Below, one piece after another: positions 6,790 to 15,809 of a stretch of 45,068 nt of DNA. This stretch comes from Selenomonadaceae bacterium (GTDB lineage Bacteria > Bacillota > Negativicutes > Selenomonadales > Selenomonadaceae). The DNA is taken from contig JAQYBD010000025.1 of the NCBI GenBank assembly GCA_029338835.1, forward strand, positions 1-45,068. The letters run 5' to 3'. Below the pieces are notes generated by a model, which saw only the letters and a program-made list of their open reading frames with translations, was not told the origin of the DNA and searched no databases. The translations under genes and the position numbers were made by a program. The number at the start of each line of letters is the position of its first letter. Position 1 is the stretch's first letter.

Positions 6790-9700
6790 AACATGCAGGA
6801 CGGATGAATAAAAAACTGACAATGGCCATTTTGCTGGCCCTGACACTCGGGACGAGTCTGCCGGTATATGCTGAAACGGTTCAAACCGATGTGATTGAAG
6901 GACGACAGCTGAGCAAAGGGGACTGGAACCTGGAGAAGCCGGTCTTTGTAAAGGAAAGCAACATTGAGGCAGACCAGGTTTCTCTGAAAGATCGGATTTT
7001 TCCGGCTTCGACTGCCTGGAAGAACGAGTACCAGGTGAATTATACTAATGATTCCCCCATTGTTCTGGGAGCAGACACCGTCCTTCAAGCAAAAAAGAGG
7101 ATGACCATTGACAATCTCAAATTGGGGGCAGAAACAGGAACCAACATTTCTGGTTTATTTGCTTCTGGTGGATCCACCATAGAAACTCCCACTTTGGAAA
7201 TTTCTCATATTGGAACAACAGATGACAATGAAGTAGCAATGCTTTATGGCCTGGACTCTTTTGCATATCAAGATGATTCTGGACGTATTTTTACCCCCCA
7301 TTTGAAGGTGGATACCATTCACATCCACGATGTTTCATCGGATCGAGAGAAAGGCATATTTGGAGCCGGGCTTTCGGTCGTTGATTGGACAGCTTTGACC
7401 AAAGGCACTGGCAATAATCTGCTCATCGAAAATATTCACAATGAGAATACGGCTGAGGGATCCTTGGCTTTTGGGGTAGTGGGTGGAGTATGGGATAACA
7501 GTCCTTTGACAATTTCCGGCAGAACGGAACTGAAAAACATCACATCCAACGGCTCCGCTTTGGGAATCGTTATGGAAAAAGCGGAAACTTTAAAAAGCGT
7601 ACTGCGCTTTCATCAGTTGGATATTTCCGGCATTCAGGGAAAAGATCTGTCCGTCGGTCTTTATGGGGGCGGTGGCACTGTTGATGTTGAAAATGCTGAT
7701 ATCAATATGACTGGGAAGAACAATGAATATGACGGCCTGTACAAGGCATCCATCGATGATGGGAAAAAAGCCAGTGTTACCCAGTTTGCCGTAGCAGGGC
7801 CTTATGTAGGAAGCATGTATTTGAACGAACCCGATGGAAAGTACACCATCCATGGTAATATCCTGGCGGATCAGGAAAACCATGGCAAATTCATTGAGGC
7901 ACAGTATAAGTTCTATTATCCACGGCTAAAAGAGCAGTTGGCACAGGAGAACTTGTCGGAAAGTGATCGGCAGCTAATCCAGACACAGCTGGACGCCTTT
8001 GATAAATTAAAAGAACAAATTAATGATATGGGACAAATCAATCTGGGAGGCCATCTGAAATTGTATGGGGATGTGTATGCTAAAAACGGTGGTACCGTGA
8101 ATCTCCATCTCCAGGACGGCAGCTATTTTGAAGGCCAGGCCGATGATTATGCGGATTATGATGCCGCTGGGCAGTTGACTCCTCGTAAAGTGGATATCAA
8201 TGCTGACTTGAACCAGTCTTCACTTGGACAATTCTATATCTGGCAGGATCAGGCTGATATGCTTTATGAGGAGTACGGCATTCCTTACCTGGATGCCGGC
8301 ACCATCAACTTGACCATGGATCCCGGCAGCGAATGGCAGACCCGGGGCAAGAGCTTCATTACCTCGCTGGATTTCAATCATGGCGGTCTGGTGGATACCC
8401 GGAAGGGACACGGGGTATCCGTTTCCATCGGCAAGCTCACTGGGGAGGGCGGTACCTTCCTCATGGACTTATCCAAAGATGCGGATAAATCCGACATGCT
8501 CTATGTAAAGGATTTGAGCCAGTCCGGCGTCCAGCACATCCAGGCCTATCTCCAGCCGGATACCAAAGTGGAAGAGCTGAAGGGCATCCGCTTTGCCACC
8601 ACCGGCGGGGATGATTACAAACGGGATCCGGCCGCCAAATTCGATGTGAGCCTGGCCAAGGATCAGGGCATTAACAATATTACTCTGAAAGTAAAGAACG
8701 AGAAGTTCAATCCGGAAGATACTGCCACCAATGAAAAGTTCAACGGGGGCAAAAATGGTATGGGTACCTACAAGCCCGGCAACGACTATGTAACGGCTGT
8801 CTTTTCCGGTAAAGGCTTTACCAAGGAAGTCCCGGATCAGGAAAAGATCATGACGGCTACCTTGGCTGGGGAGCAGACCACCGATGCAGATGGCAATCTC
8901 CTGCAGGAATACCTGAAGACCGAAACCATCGAAAACCCGGTCAAGGAAGGGACCAACTGGTTTGTGGATGAAGCGGTGGTCACGCCTTCGGACAGCGGCA
9001 AGGTTATCAAGAAGGCCATTCATCTGGACTACATGAATGCCATTTCTGAAATTTATACCGATACGCTCAACAAGCGCCTCGGCGAAGCCCGCTATAGCGC
9101 GGACGGCGATGGCACGTGGGCTAGAATCCGCCATGATCAGCTGGGGCGTACGGGCCTGTATGATGCCAAGAATACGATGGTCGAAGTCGGCTATGACTGG
9201 ACGCGCAACGAAACGAACTTTGGCAAACACATCCAGGGTGCGGCACTTGACTGGATGAACGGCAGTGCGAACTATAAAGAACTCAATGGCAGCAGTGACA
9301 CGAAGCGCTATGGTGCCTGGTTCTACGATACCCGCCTGGGCAATAAAGGTCATTACACGGACTTCGTCGCCAAATACGGCCGCCTGTTCAATAAGTTCAC
9401 GCTGCTGCAGGACAGCGGGCTGCCGGTGCAGGGCGATTATCACAATGATGCGTATTCGCTGAGCTTTGAATACGGCCGCAAGATGCCGCTCTCTTCTTCC
9501 TGGTACATTGAACCGCAGGCACAGGCCCAGTACACGTATCTGGGCAGTACGGATTACCGCACGACGCAGGGGACGCGTGTTCATCTGTCCGGCACGGACA
9601 GCTTCATCAGCCGCCTCGGCTTCCGCCTCGGACAGGATCTCGGCGAGAAGACGACGTTCTACATCAATGCGGACTTCCTGCATGAGTTCCTCGGCAATCA

Positions 9701-9881
9701 GGATGTGTCGGCCAGCGACATGACGGGCCGCATGAACGTTACGGGCCATAATGACGGCAACTGGTACGACGTGGGCCTCGGCCTCACGACGCATCTCAAT
9801 AAGGATGCTATGCATTTGTCAATTGTGAGAAATCCTTCGGTCCAAAGATCGAACATAGCTGGTCGCTGGAAGCCGGCCTGA
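6786..9881 (+). CDS. Autotransporter 1, barrel end altered by a frameshift
   Basis: Type V secreted surface protein of 1031 residues as read. A signal peptide (residues 1-29, MNKKLTMAILLALTLGTSLP then VYA-ET) is followed by a passenger (about 30-690), a linker, and a C-terminal autotransporter beta-barrel (about 770-1031; GTWARIRHDQLGRTGLYD, MVEVGYDW, and aromatic-rich strands). The barrel should insert in the outer membrane and carry the passenger to the cell surface. The frame ends in IAGRWKPA, which is not a barrel end; a -1 shift near 9815-9820 would give EKSFGPK, EHSWSLEAGLNFQF and a terminal Phe. Its passenger uses different codons from the barrel (GGA/GGG glycine, AT-richer). The start could also be the ATG at 6804 (MNKKL). 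It precedes autotransporter 2 by 43 bases after the repaired stop. Confidence 0.82.
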   Translation: MKHAGRMNKKLTMAILLALTLGTSLPVYAETVQTDVIEGRQLSKGDWNLEKPVFVKESNIEADQVSLKDRIFPASTAWKNEYQVNYTNDSPIVLGADTVLQAKKRMTIDNLKLGAETGTNISGLFASGGSTIETPTLEISHIGTTDDNEVAMLYGLDSFAYQDDSGRIFTPHLKVDTIHIHDVSSDREKGIFGAGLSVVDWTALTKGTGNNLLIENIHNENTAEGSLAFGVVGGVWDNSPLTISGRTELKNITSNGSALGIVMEKAETLKSVLRFHQLDISGIQGKDLSVGLYGGGGTVDVENADINMTGKNNEYDGLYKASIDDGKKASVTQFAVAGPYVGSMYLNEPDGKYTIHGNILADQENHGKFIEAQYKFYYPRLKEQLAQENLSESDRQLIQTQLDAFDKLKEQINDMGQINLGGHLKLYGDVYAKNGGTVNLHLQDGSYFEGQADDYADYDAAGQLTPRKVDINADLNQSSLGQFYIWQDQADMLYEEYGIPYLDAGTINLTMDPGSEWQTRGKSFITSLDFNHGGLVDTRKGHGVSVSIGKLTGEGGTFLMDLSKDADKSDMLYVKDLSQSGVQHIQAYLQPDTKVEELKGIRFATTGGDDYKRDPAAKFDVSLAKDQGINNITLKVKNEKFNPEDTATNEKFNGGKNGMGTYKPGNDYVTAVFSGKGFTKEVPDQEKIMTATLAGEQTTDADGNLLQEYLKTETIENPVKEGTNWFVDEAVVTPSDSGKVIKKAIHLDYMNAISEIYTDTLNKRLGEARYSADGDGTWARIRHDQLGRTGLYDAKNTMVEVGYDWTRNETNFGKHIQGAALDWMNGSANYKELNGSSDTKRYGAWFYDTRLGNKGHYTDFVAKYGRLFNKFTLLQDSGLPVQGDYHNDAYSLSFEYGRKMPLSSSWYIEPQAQAQYTYLGSTDYRTTQGTRVHLSGTDSFISRLGFRLGQDLGEKTTFYINADFLHEFLGNQDVSASDMTGRMNVTGHNDGNWYDVGLGLTTHLNKDAMHLSIVRNPSVQRSNIAGRWKPA

Positions 9882-9895
9882 ATTTCCAGTTCTGA
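9815..9895 (+). other. Frameshifted C-terminal strands of autotransporter 1
   Basis: In the frame offset by -1 from the ORF, bases from 9818 read V-N-C-E-K-S-F-G-P-K-I-E-H-S-W-S, then LEAGLNFQF and TGA at 9893-9895. This is the classical end of an autotransporter barrel, with alternating hydrophobic residues and terminal Phe recognised by the BAM machinery. The gene thus carries a one-base loss (or two-base gain) near TTTGTC, or the assembly has an error here. There is no slippery heptamer for programmed frameshifting. Confidence 0.8.
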
Positions 9896-9938
9896 TGATG
9901 AGTTGAGCAAAGAGCGTTAAAAATAGGAGGTCATAGCC

Positions 9939-12900
9939 ATGAGAAGAATTTGCGGGAAAAAATTGACGTTAGCCGTGGTGGCTTCCCTGCTCGCCGGCAC
10001 GGTGCCGGCCTGGGCGGCGGATGTGACGGGGCAGCAGGTGACCATTGACAAAGATCGGACTGAAAGCCTGCTTTGCGGTGGTTATACAACGAGCGGAAAT
10101 GCTTCAAGAAATACCCTTTTTGTCACCGGCAGTGCATCCATTACCGCTGACGAGGGCGCTGGCGGCGGATATACTAAGGCTGGGGAGGCCATCGGCAATC
10201 AGGTGAATTTCAGCAGCAGTGGAAGCCATCAAATAGAAGCTGTCTTTGGGGGAGCTGGACATACAAAAGCCAGCGAGAATCAGGTATCCATCACCAATGG
10301 GAAGTTTGATTCCCAGTTCATCTACGGAGGTTTTTCAAATTCAGCCGTCAACAATAACAAGGTATCCATCGGGGGCACTGCGGATATAACTCTTACGATA
10401 AGTGGACCGGACGGAGATGGCATCTATGGTGGATATGTTGAAGAAACTTCATGGACGGTTCCAAGTACGGCCAAGGGAAACCAGGTATTTTTCAGCGGTG
10501 GCACCGTCAGGGGGGCCGAATTCATTGCCGGCGGCGGAGCTGACAATGTTGTGGATAACCAGGTATCCATTACCGGCGGAAAACTGGAAAACAGCATGGT
10601 GATGGTCGGCGGGTATGGCTCGACCCTTGCCCAAGGAAATGCCGTTGCTGTGGACGGAAAAGCGGATATATCTGCTTTGGGCCTGGCGGGAGGCTATGCC
10701 CAGACGACGGAAGGCAATCAGGTTTCTATTGACAAAGACGCTGCTGTGACAGCCATAGCTATTGGCGGCGGAGTGGGTGGAACTGTTTCCCATAATTTCG
10801 CCGCTATCAAGGGCACTGTTACCAGTTACCTCCTGGGGGGTGCAGGTACTTTTGGAGAGCAGAGTTCTGATGTTGCTTCCGGCAATGTGCTGAACCTGGA
10901 AGGCGCCAAGTTGGTTCCTCTCCAAAAGAACCAGGCTCTGTCGATAGGAAAAGATTGGGGGATTGAAGAAGATGTCAATGAAATCATGCAGCAGTTGAAG
11001 GACCCGGGAGAAACCATCCTGGCAGCCGGAGGAGCCCTTATGTATGGCGGTAAGGCCCAGGACAATATGGTGAACCTGAGCGGCACCATGGATCTGAGCC
11101 AGGCCAATTTGTATGGCTGGCTTACTCCCTTGGATGTTGCACAGGACCCGTCCGATTTTCTAGGACCGGGAGGTGATGGTGAAACCAATCACAGCGGCAA
11201 CACCCTGAACGTAGGCTATACGACGGAAATTTCTACGGATCAGGACAGTAAAACCACCATCACTGGCAAAGCGGCTGATTGGCATGGCAGCAAGGTTCAG
11301 GGCATCTACAATTTCGATAAGATCGCTTTCTACAACGTAGACCACTCCCAGCCGGCTCTGACGGTGACAGATACAGTGAGCCTGCCGGATAATGTGACCC
11401 TGGATCTGGATCATTTCACTCCTGCCAGCAGCCCGGCAGACCGTGTAATCAAAGATGATGTACTCATCGATGCTTCCGGAGCTGCTACGGTGAAGGGGCT
11501 GGACAAACTGTATGAATCTGGAAAGGATAAATACCAGCAGACGCTGACTCAGACGTATGCTGACGGCGGGGTGGAAGTCACTGGCAAGGCAGGGCTTTCC
11601 CTGTCGAGTAACAATATTTTATCCTATGGCCTTCGTTCCCTGGAGGATATCACCTACAAGACTATCGACTGGCAGACGGACGGCACGGTCCTGACTCTCG
11701 CGGACAGCCAGAAGTTTGACCTTGCCAATACCAAGGTCCATACGGAGAATATCGGCTTTACGGCGAAATCGTTGGAGCGCATCACCAAGGAGGGGGATTA
11801 CTCCATGACGCTTCTGGATACGCAGGGGAACAAGACCCTGGCGGCCGGCAATCTGACGACGAAGCAGGGCAAGTGGAATATCAGCAATGCCCTCGAAGGT
11901 ACGGGCGTTGCCTCTCTCGATGCGAACGGCAATATCATCTACACAATGGATACGGTCCAGAAACAGAATAGCACGGAAATCAAAGTCGATACTTCGAAGC
12001 AGACGCATAACGCGTTGATTGCCAATGAGGCGGGCCTCGGCATACTGGCAGCAGGTCGTGACCGCCTGGACAGCGTGCTGACGAATTTCAATGGCCAGGA
12101 AAAGGGCGGCTTTACATTTGCCAGCCTGGGCGGCAGCAAGGACACGTACGATACGGGCAGCGAGAGCAAGACGTACACGTGGAATGGTCTCGTTGGCGTT
12201 GGCAATGAAGCGGCCACGAAAGACGGGGATTTCTCCTATGGCCTGTTCTATGAATACGGCAAAGGCCACTACAGTGTGGATGGCGCCGGCTATACGGGCA
12301 GCGGCGACGCGCATTACAATGGCGGCGGCTTGATGGCAAAATACATGGCCAGGAACAAGAATTATGTGGAAGGTTCCCTGCATTTCGGCAATCTGAAGAA
12401 CACTGCAGATTCCGTCCTCCACAGCAGCGATGGCAGTGCCTATGGTTACAACACCAGCAGCAATTACTGGAGCGGACATGTAGGCTTTGGCCATATCTTT
12501 GATTTGACAGACAAGGTGGAAAGCACGAGCTTGGGCGGCACGCAGCGCGCCGCGCGTGATCTCGATGTTTACGGCAAGTATTTCTACACGCATGTGGGCG
12601 GCGATTCGTTCCGCGCTGGGGAAGCAAACTACCAGCTGGATGGGATGAACAGCAGCCTGTTGCGCATCGGTGCGCGCCTGAACAACCGGTCGGGCTGGAA
12701 CAATTACTACTACGGTCTGGCCTGGGATTATGAGTTTGACGGGGAAAGCAACGGCACGGTTTCCGCAGCCGGCCTCAGTGCTCCCATCCGCAAAGCCGAT
12801 ATCGGCGGCAGCAGCTTGATGGCGGAAGCCGGCTGGAAGCTTGAATCCAACCAGGAGAATCCCTGGGAGGTCAATCTCAGCATGCAGGCATACGCCGGCC

Positions 12901-12947
12901 AGCATAAAGGCCTCGGCGGCAACGTCTATATGGCATACCACTTCTAA
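9939..12947 (+). CDS. Autotransporter 2
   Basis: Outer-membrane autotransporter of 1002 residues. A signal peptide (residues 1-26, KKLTLAVVASLLAGTVPAWA) is followed by a repetitive passenger in which units such as GGYxxxxxxGNQVSI and GGxVxG recur about every 20-28 residues up to about residue 310; this pattern suits a beta-helix. A second passenger section (about 460-690) leads into the barrel (about 720-1002), which ends in MAYHF, with an intact terminal Phe. AGGAGG is 9 bases before the ATG. It follows autotransporter 1 closely and both end before a strong terminator, so they form one operon. As in its neighbour, the passenger has a different codon style from the barrel. The ligand is unknown; adhesion is a common role for the family. 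Confidence 0.88.
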   Translation: MRRICGKKLTLAVVASLLAGTVPAWAADVTGQQVTIDKDRTESLLCGGYTTSGNASRNTLFVTGSASITADEGAGGGYTKAGEAIGNQVNFSSSGSHQIEAVFGGAGHTKASENQVSITNGKFDSQFIYGGFSNSAVNNNKVSIGGTADITLTISGPDGDGIYGGYVEETSWTVPSTAKGNQVFFSGGTVRGAEFIAGGGADNVVDNQVSITGGKLENSMVMVGGYGSTLAQGNAVAVDGKADISALGLAGGYAQTTEGNQVSIDKDAAVTAIAIGGGVGGTVSHNFAAIKGTVTSYLLGGAGTFGEQSSDVASGNVLNLEGAKLVPLQKNQALSIGKDWGIEEDVNEIMQQLKDPGETILAAGGALMYGGKAQDNMVNLSGTMDLSQANLYGWLTPLDVAQDPSDFLGPGGDGETNHSGNTLNVGYTTEISTDQDSKTTITGKAADWHGSKVQGIYNFDKIAFYNVDHSQPALTVTDTVSLPDNVTLDLDHFTPASSPADRVIKDDVLIDASGAATVKGLDKLYESGKDKYQQTLTQTYADGGVEVTGKAGLSLSSNNILSYGLRSLEDITYKTIDWQTDGTVLTLADSQKFDLANTKVHTENIGFTAKSLERITKEGDYSMTLLDTQGNKTLAAGNLTTKQGKWNISNALEGTGVASLDANGNIIYTMDTVQKQNSTEIKVDTSKQTHNALIANEAGLGILAAGRDRLDSVLTNFNGQEKGGFTFASLGGSKDTYDTGSESKTYTWNGLVGVGNEAATKDGDFSYGLFYEYGKGHYSVDGAGYTGSGDAHYNGGGLMAKYMARNKNYVEGSLHFGNLKNTADSVLHSSDGSAYGYNTSSNYWSGHVGFGHIFDLTDKVESTSLGGTQRAARDLDVYGKYFYTHVGGDSFRAGEANYQLDGMNSSLLRIGARLNNRSGWNNYYYGLAWDYEFDGESNGTVSAAGLSAPIRKADIGGSSLMAEAGWKLESNQENPWEVNLSMQAYAGQHKGLGGNVYMAYHF

Positions 12948-12961
12948 GCCTGATGAATGAT

Positions 12962-13007
12962 AATAAGGTCTGTGTACGATGGCTCGTTGTACACAGACCT
13001 TATTTTT
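12962..13007 (+). terminator. Terminator of the autotransporter operon
   Basis: AATAAGGTCTGTGTAC (12962-12977) and GTACACAGACCTTATT (12989-13004) form a perfect 16-bp stem with an 11-base loop and a T-run to 13007, 15 bases after the stop of autotransporter 2. Confidence 0.93.
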
Positions 13008-13037
13008 GTGCGGGAAATATTCTGCATAGATGTTGGC

Positions 13038-13065
13038 TTGCAAGATGTGGATTTTAGAGTACAAT
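13038..13065 (+). promoter_or_regulatory. Candidate promoter of the FeoAB gene
   Basis: TTGCAA (13038-13043) and TACAAT (13060-13065) are 16 bases apart, just after the autotransporter terminator. Transcription would start about 20 bases before the 9-codon leader ORF. I see no convincing Fur box. Confidence 0.5.
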
Positions 13066-13090
13066 TAGATTGTGTATATAGGAGATTTAC

Positions 13091-13120
13091 ATGGAGGTTA
13101 AGAAAGTCAGATGCATTTGA
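13091..13120 (+). CDS. Nine-codon ORF overlapping the feoAB start
   Basis: ATG at 13091 has AGGAG (13080-13084) 6 bases upstream, a better-placed site than any for feoAB itself. The ORF reads MEVKKVRCI and stops at 13118-13120, overlapping the first ten bases of feoAB in another frame. The feoAB start would otherwise rely on GGAGG (13093-13097), 13 bases away, inside this ORF. Coupled initiation of FeoAB is plausible; the peptide itself may be by-product. Confidence 0.35.
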   Translation: MEVKKVRCI

Positions 13121-15453
13121 ATGAATTGAACATCGGCGAGAGTGCGGTGGTGCGCTCTGTCGGTGGTGAGGGAGCGCTGCGGCAGCACTTTCTCGATATG
13201 GGCGTAATCCCGGGCGCGCAGATCACGCTGGTGAAGTTTGCGCCACTTGGGGATCCGATTGAATTCCGCATTCATGATTACGAATTGACATTGCGTGTCG
13301 ATGATGCAAAAAAAATCGTGGTGGAGAAGCTGGAGGAAGAGCCGCCTTTGCAGCCCAGGACGATGATCCCGCATGAACCGACGGATCATCCGGGACTCGG
13401 TGAGGGCGGACGCTATCACGTGCGTCAGGGAGAGAATCCGCTGCCTGATAATCAGCTGCTGACGTTTGCGCTCGCGGGCAACCAGAACTGCGGCAAGACG
13501 ACGCTTTTCAATCAGCTGACGGGCTCGAATCAGCATGTCGGCAATTTTCCGGGGGTCACGGTGGACCAGAAGAGCGGCTGCATCCGCAATCACCGCAATA
13601 CGCTCATCACGGATCTGCCGGGCATCTACTCGATGTCGCCGTATACGGATGAGGAAATCGTTTCGCGTGAGTTCATCCTGCGCGAGCAGCCGACGGGCAT
13701 CATCAATATCGTCGATGCGACGAATATCGAGCGCAATCTTTATCTGACGCTGCAACTCATTGAACTCGACCGGCCCATGGTACTCGCGCTCAACATGATG
13801 GATGAACTCACGGGCAATGGCGGTTCGGTTGATATCAACGCCATGGAGTCGCTTCTGGGCATCCCCGTCGTGCCGATTTCGGCGGCCAAGGGCGAGGGCA
13901 TCGAGGAGCTTGTCGAGCATGCATTGCATGTGGCGCATTATCAGGAGAAGCCGGGACGCATGGACTTCTGCGATGCCGAGAGTCATCGCGGCGCGGTTCA
14001 TCGCTGCCTGCACGGCATCATGCATCTCATCGAGGATCATGCAAGAGATGCGCGCATCCCGCTGCGCTTTGCGGCGACGAAAGTCGTCGAGGGCGACCAC
14101 CGCGTCATCGAGGCGCTGCAGCTTGATCAGAACGAGAAAGAGATGATCGAGCATATCATCTGCCAGATGGAGAAGGAACGCGGGCTCGACCGTGCGGCAG
14201 CCATTGCCGATATGCGGTTTTCCTTCATCGAGAAGCTGGTCGGCCGCACGGTCCATAAGGCACATGAGAGCCGGCAGCATGAGCGCAGCAGCCGTATCGA
14301 CAAGGTGCTGACGGATAAGTATCTGGCCATCCCGTCGTTCGTGGCTATCATGAGCCTGGTCTTCTACCTGACGTTCAATGTCATCGGTGCGGGATTGCAG
14401 GATCTCATGGCGGCAGGCATCGGTGCCTTGCAGGATCTGGTGGATGCGGAGCTTTCAGCCTGGCAGGTCAATGACGCCATCCATTCGCTCGTCATCGACG
14501 GCATCTTCACGGGTGTCGGTACGGTACTCTCGTTCCTGCCGATCATCGTGACGCTCTTCTTCTTCTTGTCACTGCTGGAGGATACGGGCTACATGGCGCG
14601 CATCGCTTTTGTCATGGATAAATGGCTGCGCAAGATCGGTCTTTCCGGCCGCAGCATTGTGCCGTTGCTCATCGGCTTCGGCTGCAGCGTGCCGGCCATC
14701 ATGGCGACGCGCACATTGCCGTCAGAGCGGGATCGACGCATGACGATCCTTTTGACGCCATTCATGAGCTGCTCGGCGAAACTGCCAATCTACGGCTTGT
14801 TTATCGCGGCTTTCTTCGGTGATTACGGTGCCTTGCCGATGATCATCCTGTATTTTGGCGCGATGCTCGTGGGGATTCTCGTCGCACTCCTCGGCAAGAA
14901 CAGCATCTTCAAGGGCGAGGCTGTGCCGTTTGTCATGGAGCTGCCGAATTACCGCATGCCGGGCTGGCGCAATGTGAGCCAGCTGCTCTGGGAGAAGTCG
15001 AAGGATTTCCTGGAGCGTGCCTTTTCCGTCATCTTTGTGGCGACCATCGTGATCTGGTTCCTTGAGACGTTCAATTTCCGTCTCGATATGGTGGCAGATT
15101 CCTCTGAAAGCATCCTGGCCGCCGTAGCTGGTGTGATTGCACCGATTTTTGCACCGCTGGGCTTTGGCGATTGGCGTATCTCGACGGCGCTGATCTCCGG
15201 TTTCATGGCCAAGGAGAGTGTCGTTTCGACGTTGACGGTACTCTTTGGCACGGCTTCCCTTGATACGGTCCTGACGCCCTTGACGGCGGCGTCTCTTCTG
15301 GCTTTCTGCCTGCTCTATACGCCGTGTGTCGCGGCGATTGCCTCGGTCAAGCGGGAACTCGGTACGGCCTGGGCTGTCTGGGTCGTCGTGTTCCAGTGCA
15401 TCATCGCCTGGCTTGTTTCGTTCCTCGTCCATGCGATTGGTTCACTGCTTTGA
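13111..15453 (+). CDS. feoB: Ferrous iron transporter, FeoA-FeoB fusion
   Basis: Inner-membrane Fe(II) transporter of 780 residues. Residues 1-75 form an SH3-like FeoA domain (GGEGALRQHFLDMGVIPGA). The FeoB G domain follows: G1 GNQNCGKT (123-130), the G2 region with GVTVDQ, G3 DLPGIYSM, G4 NMMD and G5 ISAAKGEG. The membrane part starts near residue 400 and has the gate motifs GFGCSVPAIMATRT and MSCSAKLP with conserved cysteines. FeoA is usually a separate small protein; a fused FeoA-FeoB is known in several anaerobes. An asparagine in the P-loop (GNQNCGKT, not GNPNxGKT) replaces nothing essential, but the Gln is less common. It is transcribed alone; a long bidirectional terminator follows. 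Confidence 0.95.
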   Translation: MHLNELNIGESAVVRSVGGEGALRQHFLDMGVIPGAQITLVKFAPLGDPIEFRIHDYELTLRVDDAKKIVVEKLEEEPPLQPRTMIPHEPTDHPGLGEGGRYHVRQGENPLPDNQLLTFALAGNQNCGKTTLFNQLTGSNQHVGNFPGVTVDQKSGCIRNHRNTLITDLPGIYSMSPYTDEEIVSREFILREQPTGIINIVDATNIERNLYLTLQLIELDRPMVLALNMMDELTGNGGSVDINAMESLLGIPVVPISAAKGEGIEELVEHALHVAHYQEKPGRMDFCDAESHRGAVHRCLHGIMHLIEDHARDARIPLRFAATKVVEGDHRVIEALQLDQNEKEMIEHIICQMEKERGLDRAAAIADMRFSFIEKLVGRTVHKAHESRQHERSSRIDKVLTDKYLAIPSFVAIMSLVFYLTFNVIGAGLQDLMAAGIGALQDLVDAELSAWQVNDAIHSLVIDGIFTGVGTVLSFLPIIVTLFFFLSLLEDTGYMARIAFVMDKWLRKIGLSGRSIVPLLIGFGCSVPAIMATRTLPSERDRRMTILLTPFMSCSAKLPIYGLFIAAFFGDYGALPMIILYFGAMLVGILVALLGKNSIFKGEAVPFVMELPNYRMPGWRNVSQLLWEKSKDFLERAFSVIFVATIVIWFLETFNFRLDMVADSSESILAAVAGVIAPIFAPLGFGDWRISTALISGFMAKESVVSTLTVLFGTASLDTVLTPLTAASLLAFCLLYTPCVAAIASVKRELGTAWAVWVVVFQCIIAWLVSFLVHAIGSLL

Positions 15454-15471
15454 CGTTAAGCCGCGCAGCAA

Positions 15472-15512
15472 AAAACGCGCCTGTGCCGCATTTGCGGTCA
15501 CAGGCGCGTTTT
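15472..15512. terminator. Bidirectional terminator between feoAB and the 28-residue ORF
   Basis: AAAACGCGCCTGTG (15472-15485) pairs with CACAGGCGCGTTTT (15499-15512); the inner CCGC-ATTT-GCGG extends the stem with one bulged T. T-runs are available in both directions, so it can end feoAB from the left and the minus-strand small gene from the right. Confidence 0.88.
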
Positions 15513-15526
15513 GCGCGCTTGCACGA

Positions 15527-15613
15527 TCAATCTTCTGCGTCACGTGTCTCGATATAGAAGAAGAACGCGGTGACGAAGATGGCCAGAACGAGCCAGACAT
15601 AAGACGGAATCAT
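15527..15613 (-). CDS. 28-residue single-helix membrane peptide
   Basis: A tiny ORF with a nearly perfect ribosome binding site (AGGAGG, 5 bases before the ATG at 15613-15611). The peptide starts MIPSYVWLVL, continues as one hydrophobic helix rich in Phe, and ends with the charged tail ETRDAED, so an N-out or N-in single-pass inner-membrane protein is expected. It ends 15 bases before the bidirectional terminator that also closes feoAB, consistent with an independent transcript. It is not the Cys-rich FeoB-associated protein, as it has no cysteine. Small subunits of membrane complexes such as CydX or KdpF have the same build, but I cannot assign it. It falls below usual ORF-calling thresholds. 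Confidence 0.6.
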   Translation of the reverse strand: MIPSYVWLVLAIFVTAFFFYIETRDAED

Positions 15614-15761
15614 AAGGACCTCCTGTCGCTTAAGGCATGGGGGTGAATACGGTAGCGCCTGTTTAAAGATGTCTCTTTAATCATGCTTTGATTCTAAATT
15701 ACGGGATGTATCTGAAAAACAGCTGAAAGAAGTACAACCTCTGGTAGCTGAAAAATCTTTT

Positions 15762-15770
15762 TGTTATAAT
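15762..15770 (+). promoter_or_regulatory. Extended -10 promoter of the carbonic anhydrase gene
   Basis: TGTTATAAT (TG-N-TATAAT) lies 40 bases before the start codon at 15810. No consensus -35 box is present at the usual distance, which fits the extended -10 class. Confidence 0.55.
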
Positions 15771-15809
15771 GAAAGAGAAACTTGATTTTTCGCTAGAAAG
15801 GGTGGTCCT

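Noticed and set aside
9810..9825. Programmed ribosomal frameshift at the end of autotransporter 1
   Set aside because: No X-XXY-YYZ slippery heptamer, no downstream pseudoknot and no biological reason; a one-base mutation or sequence error is simpler.
12951..12966. Fur-box-like GATGAATGATAATAA before the FeoAB gene
   Set aside because: It overlaps the left arm of the autotransporter terminator and lies upstream of it, and only part of a Fur box matches.
15527..15613. Assignment of the 28-residue peptide as FeoB-associated Cys-rich membrane protein
   Set aside because: The peptide has no cysteine, is on the opposite strand and is too short for that family.
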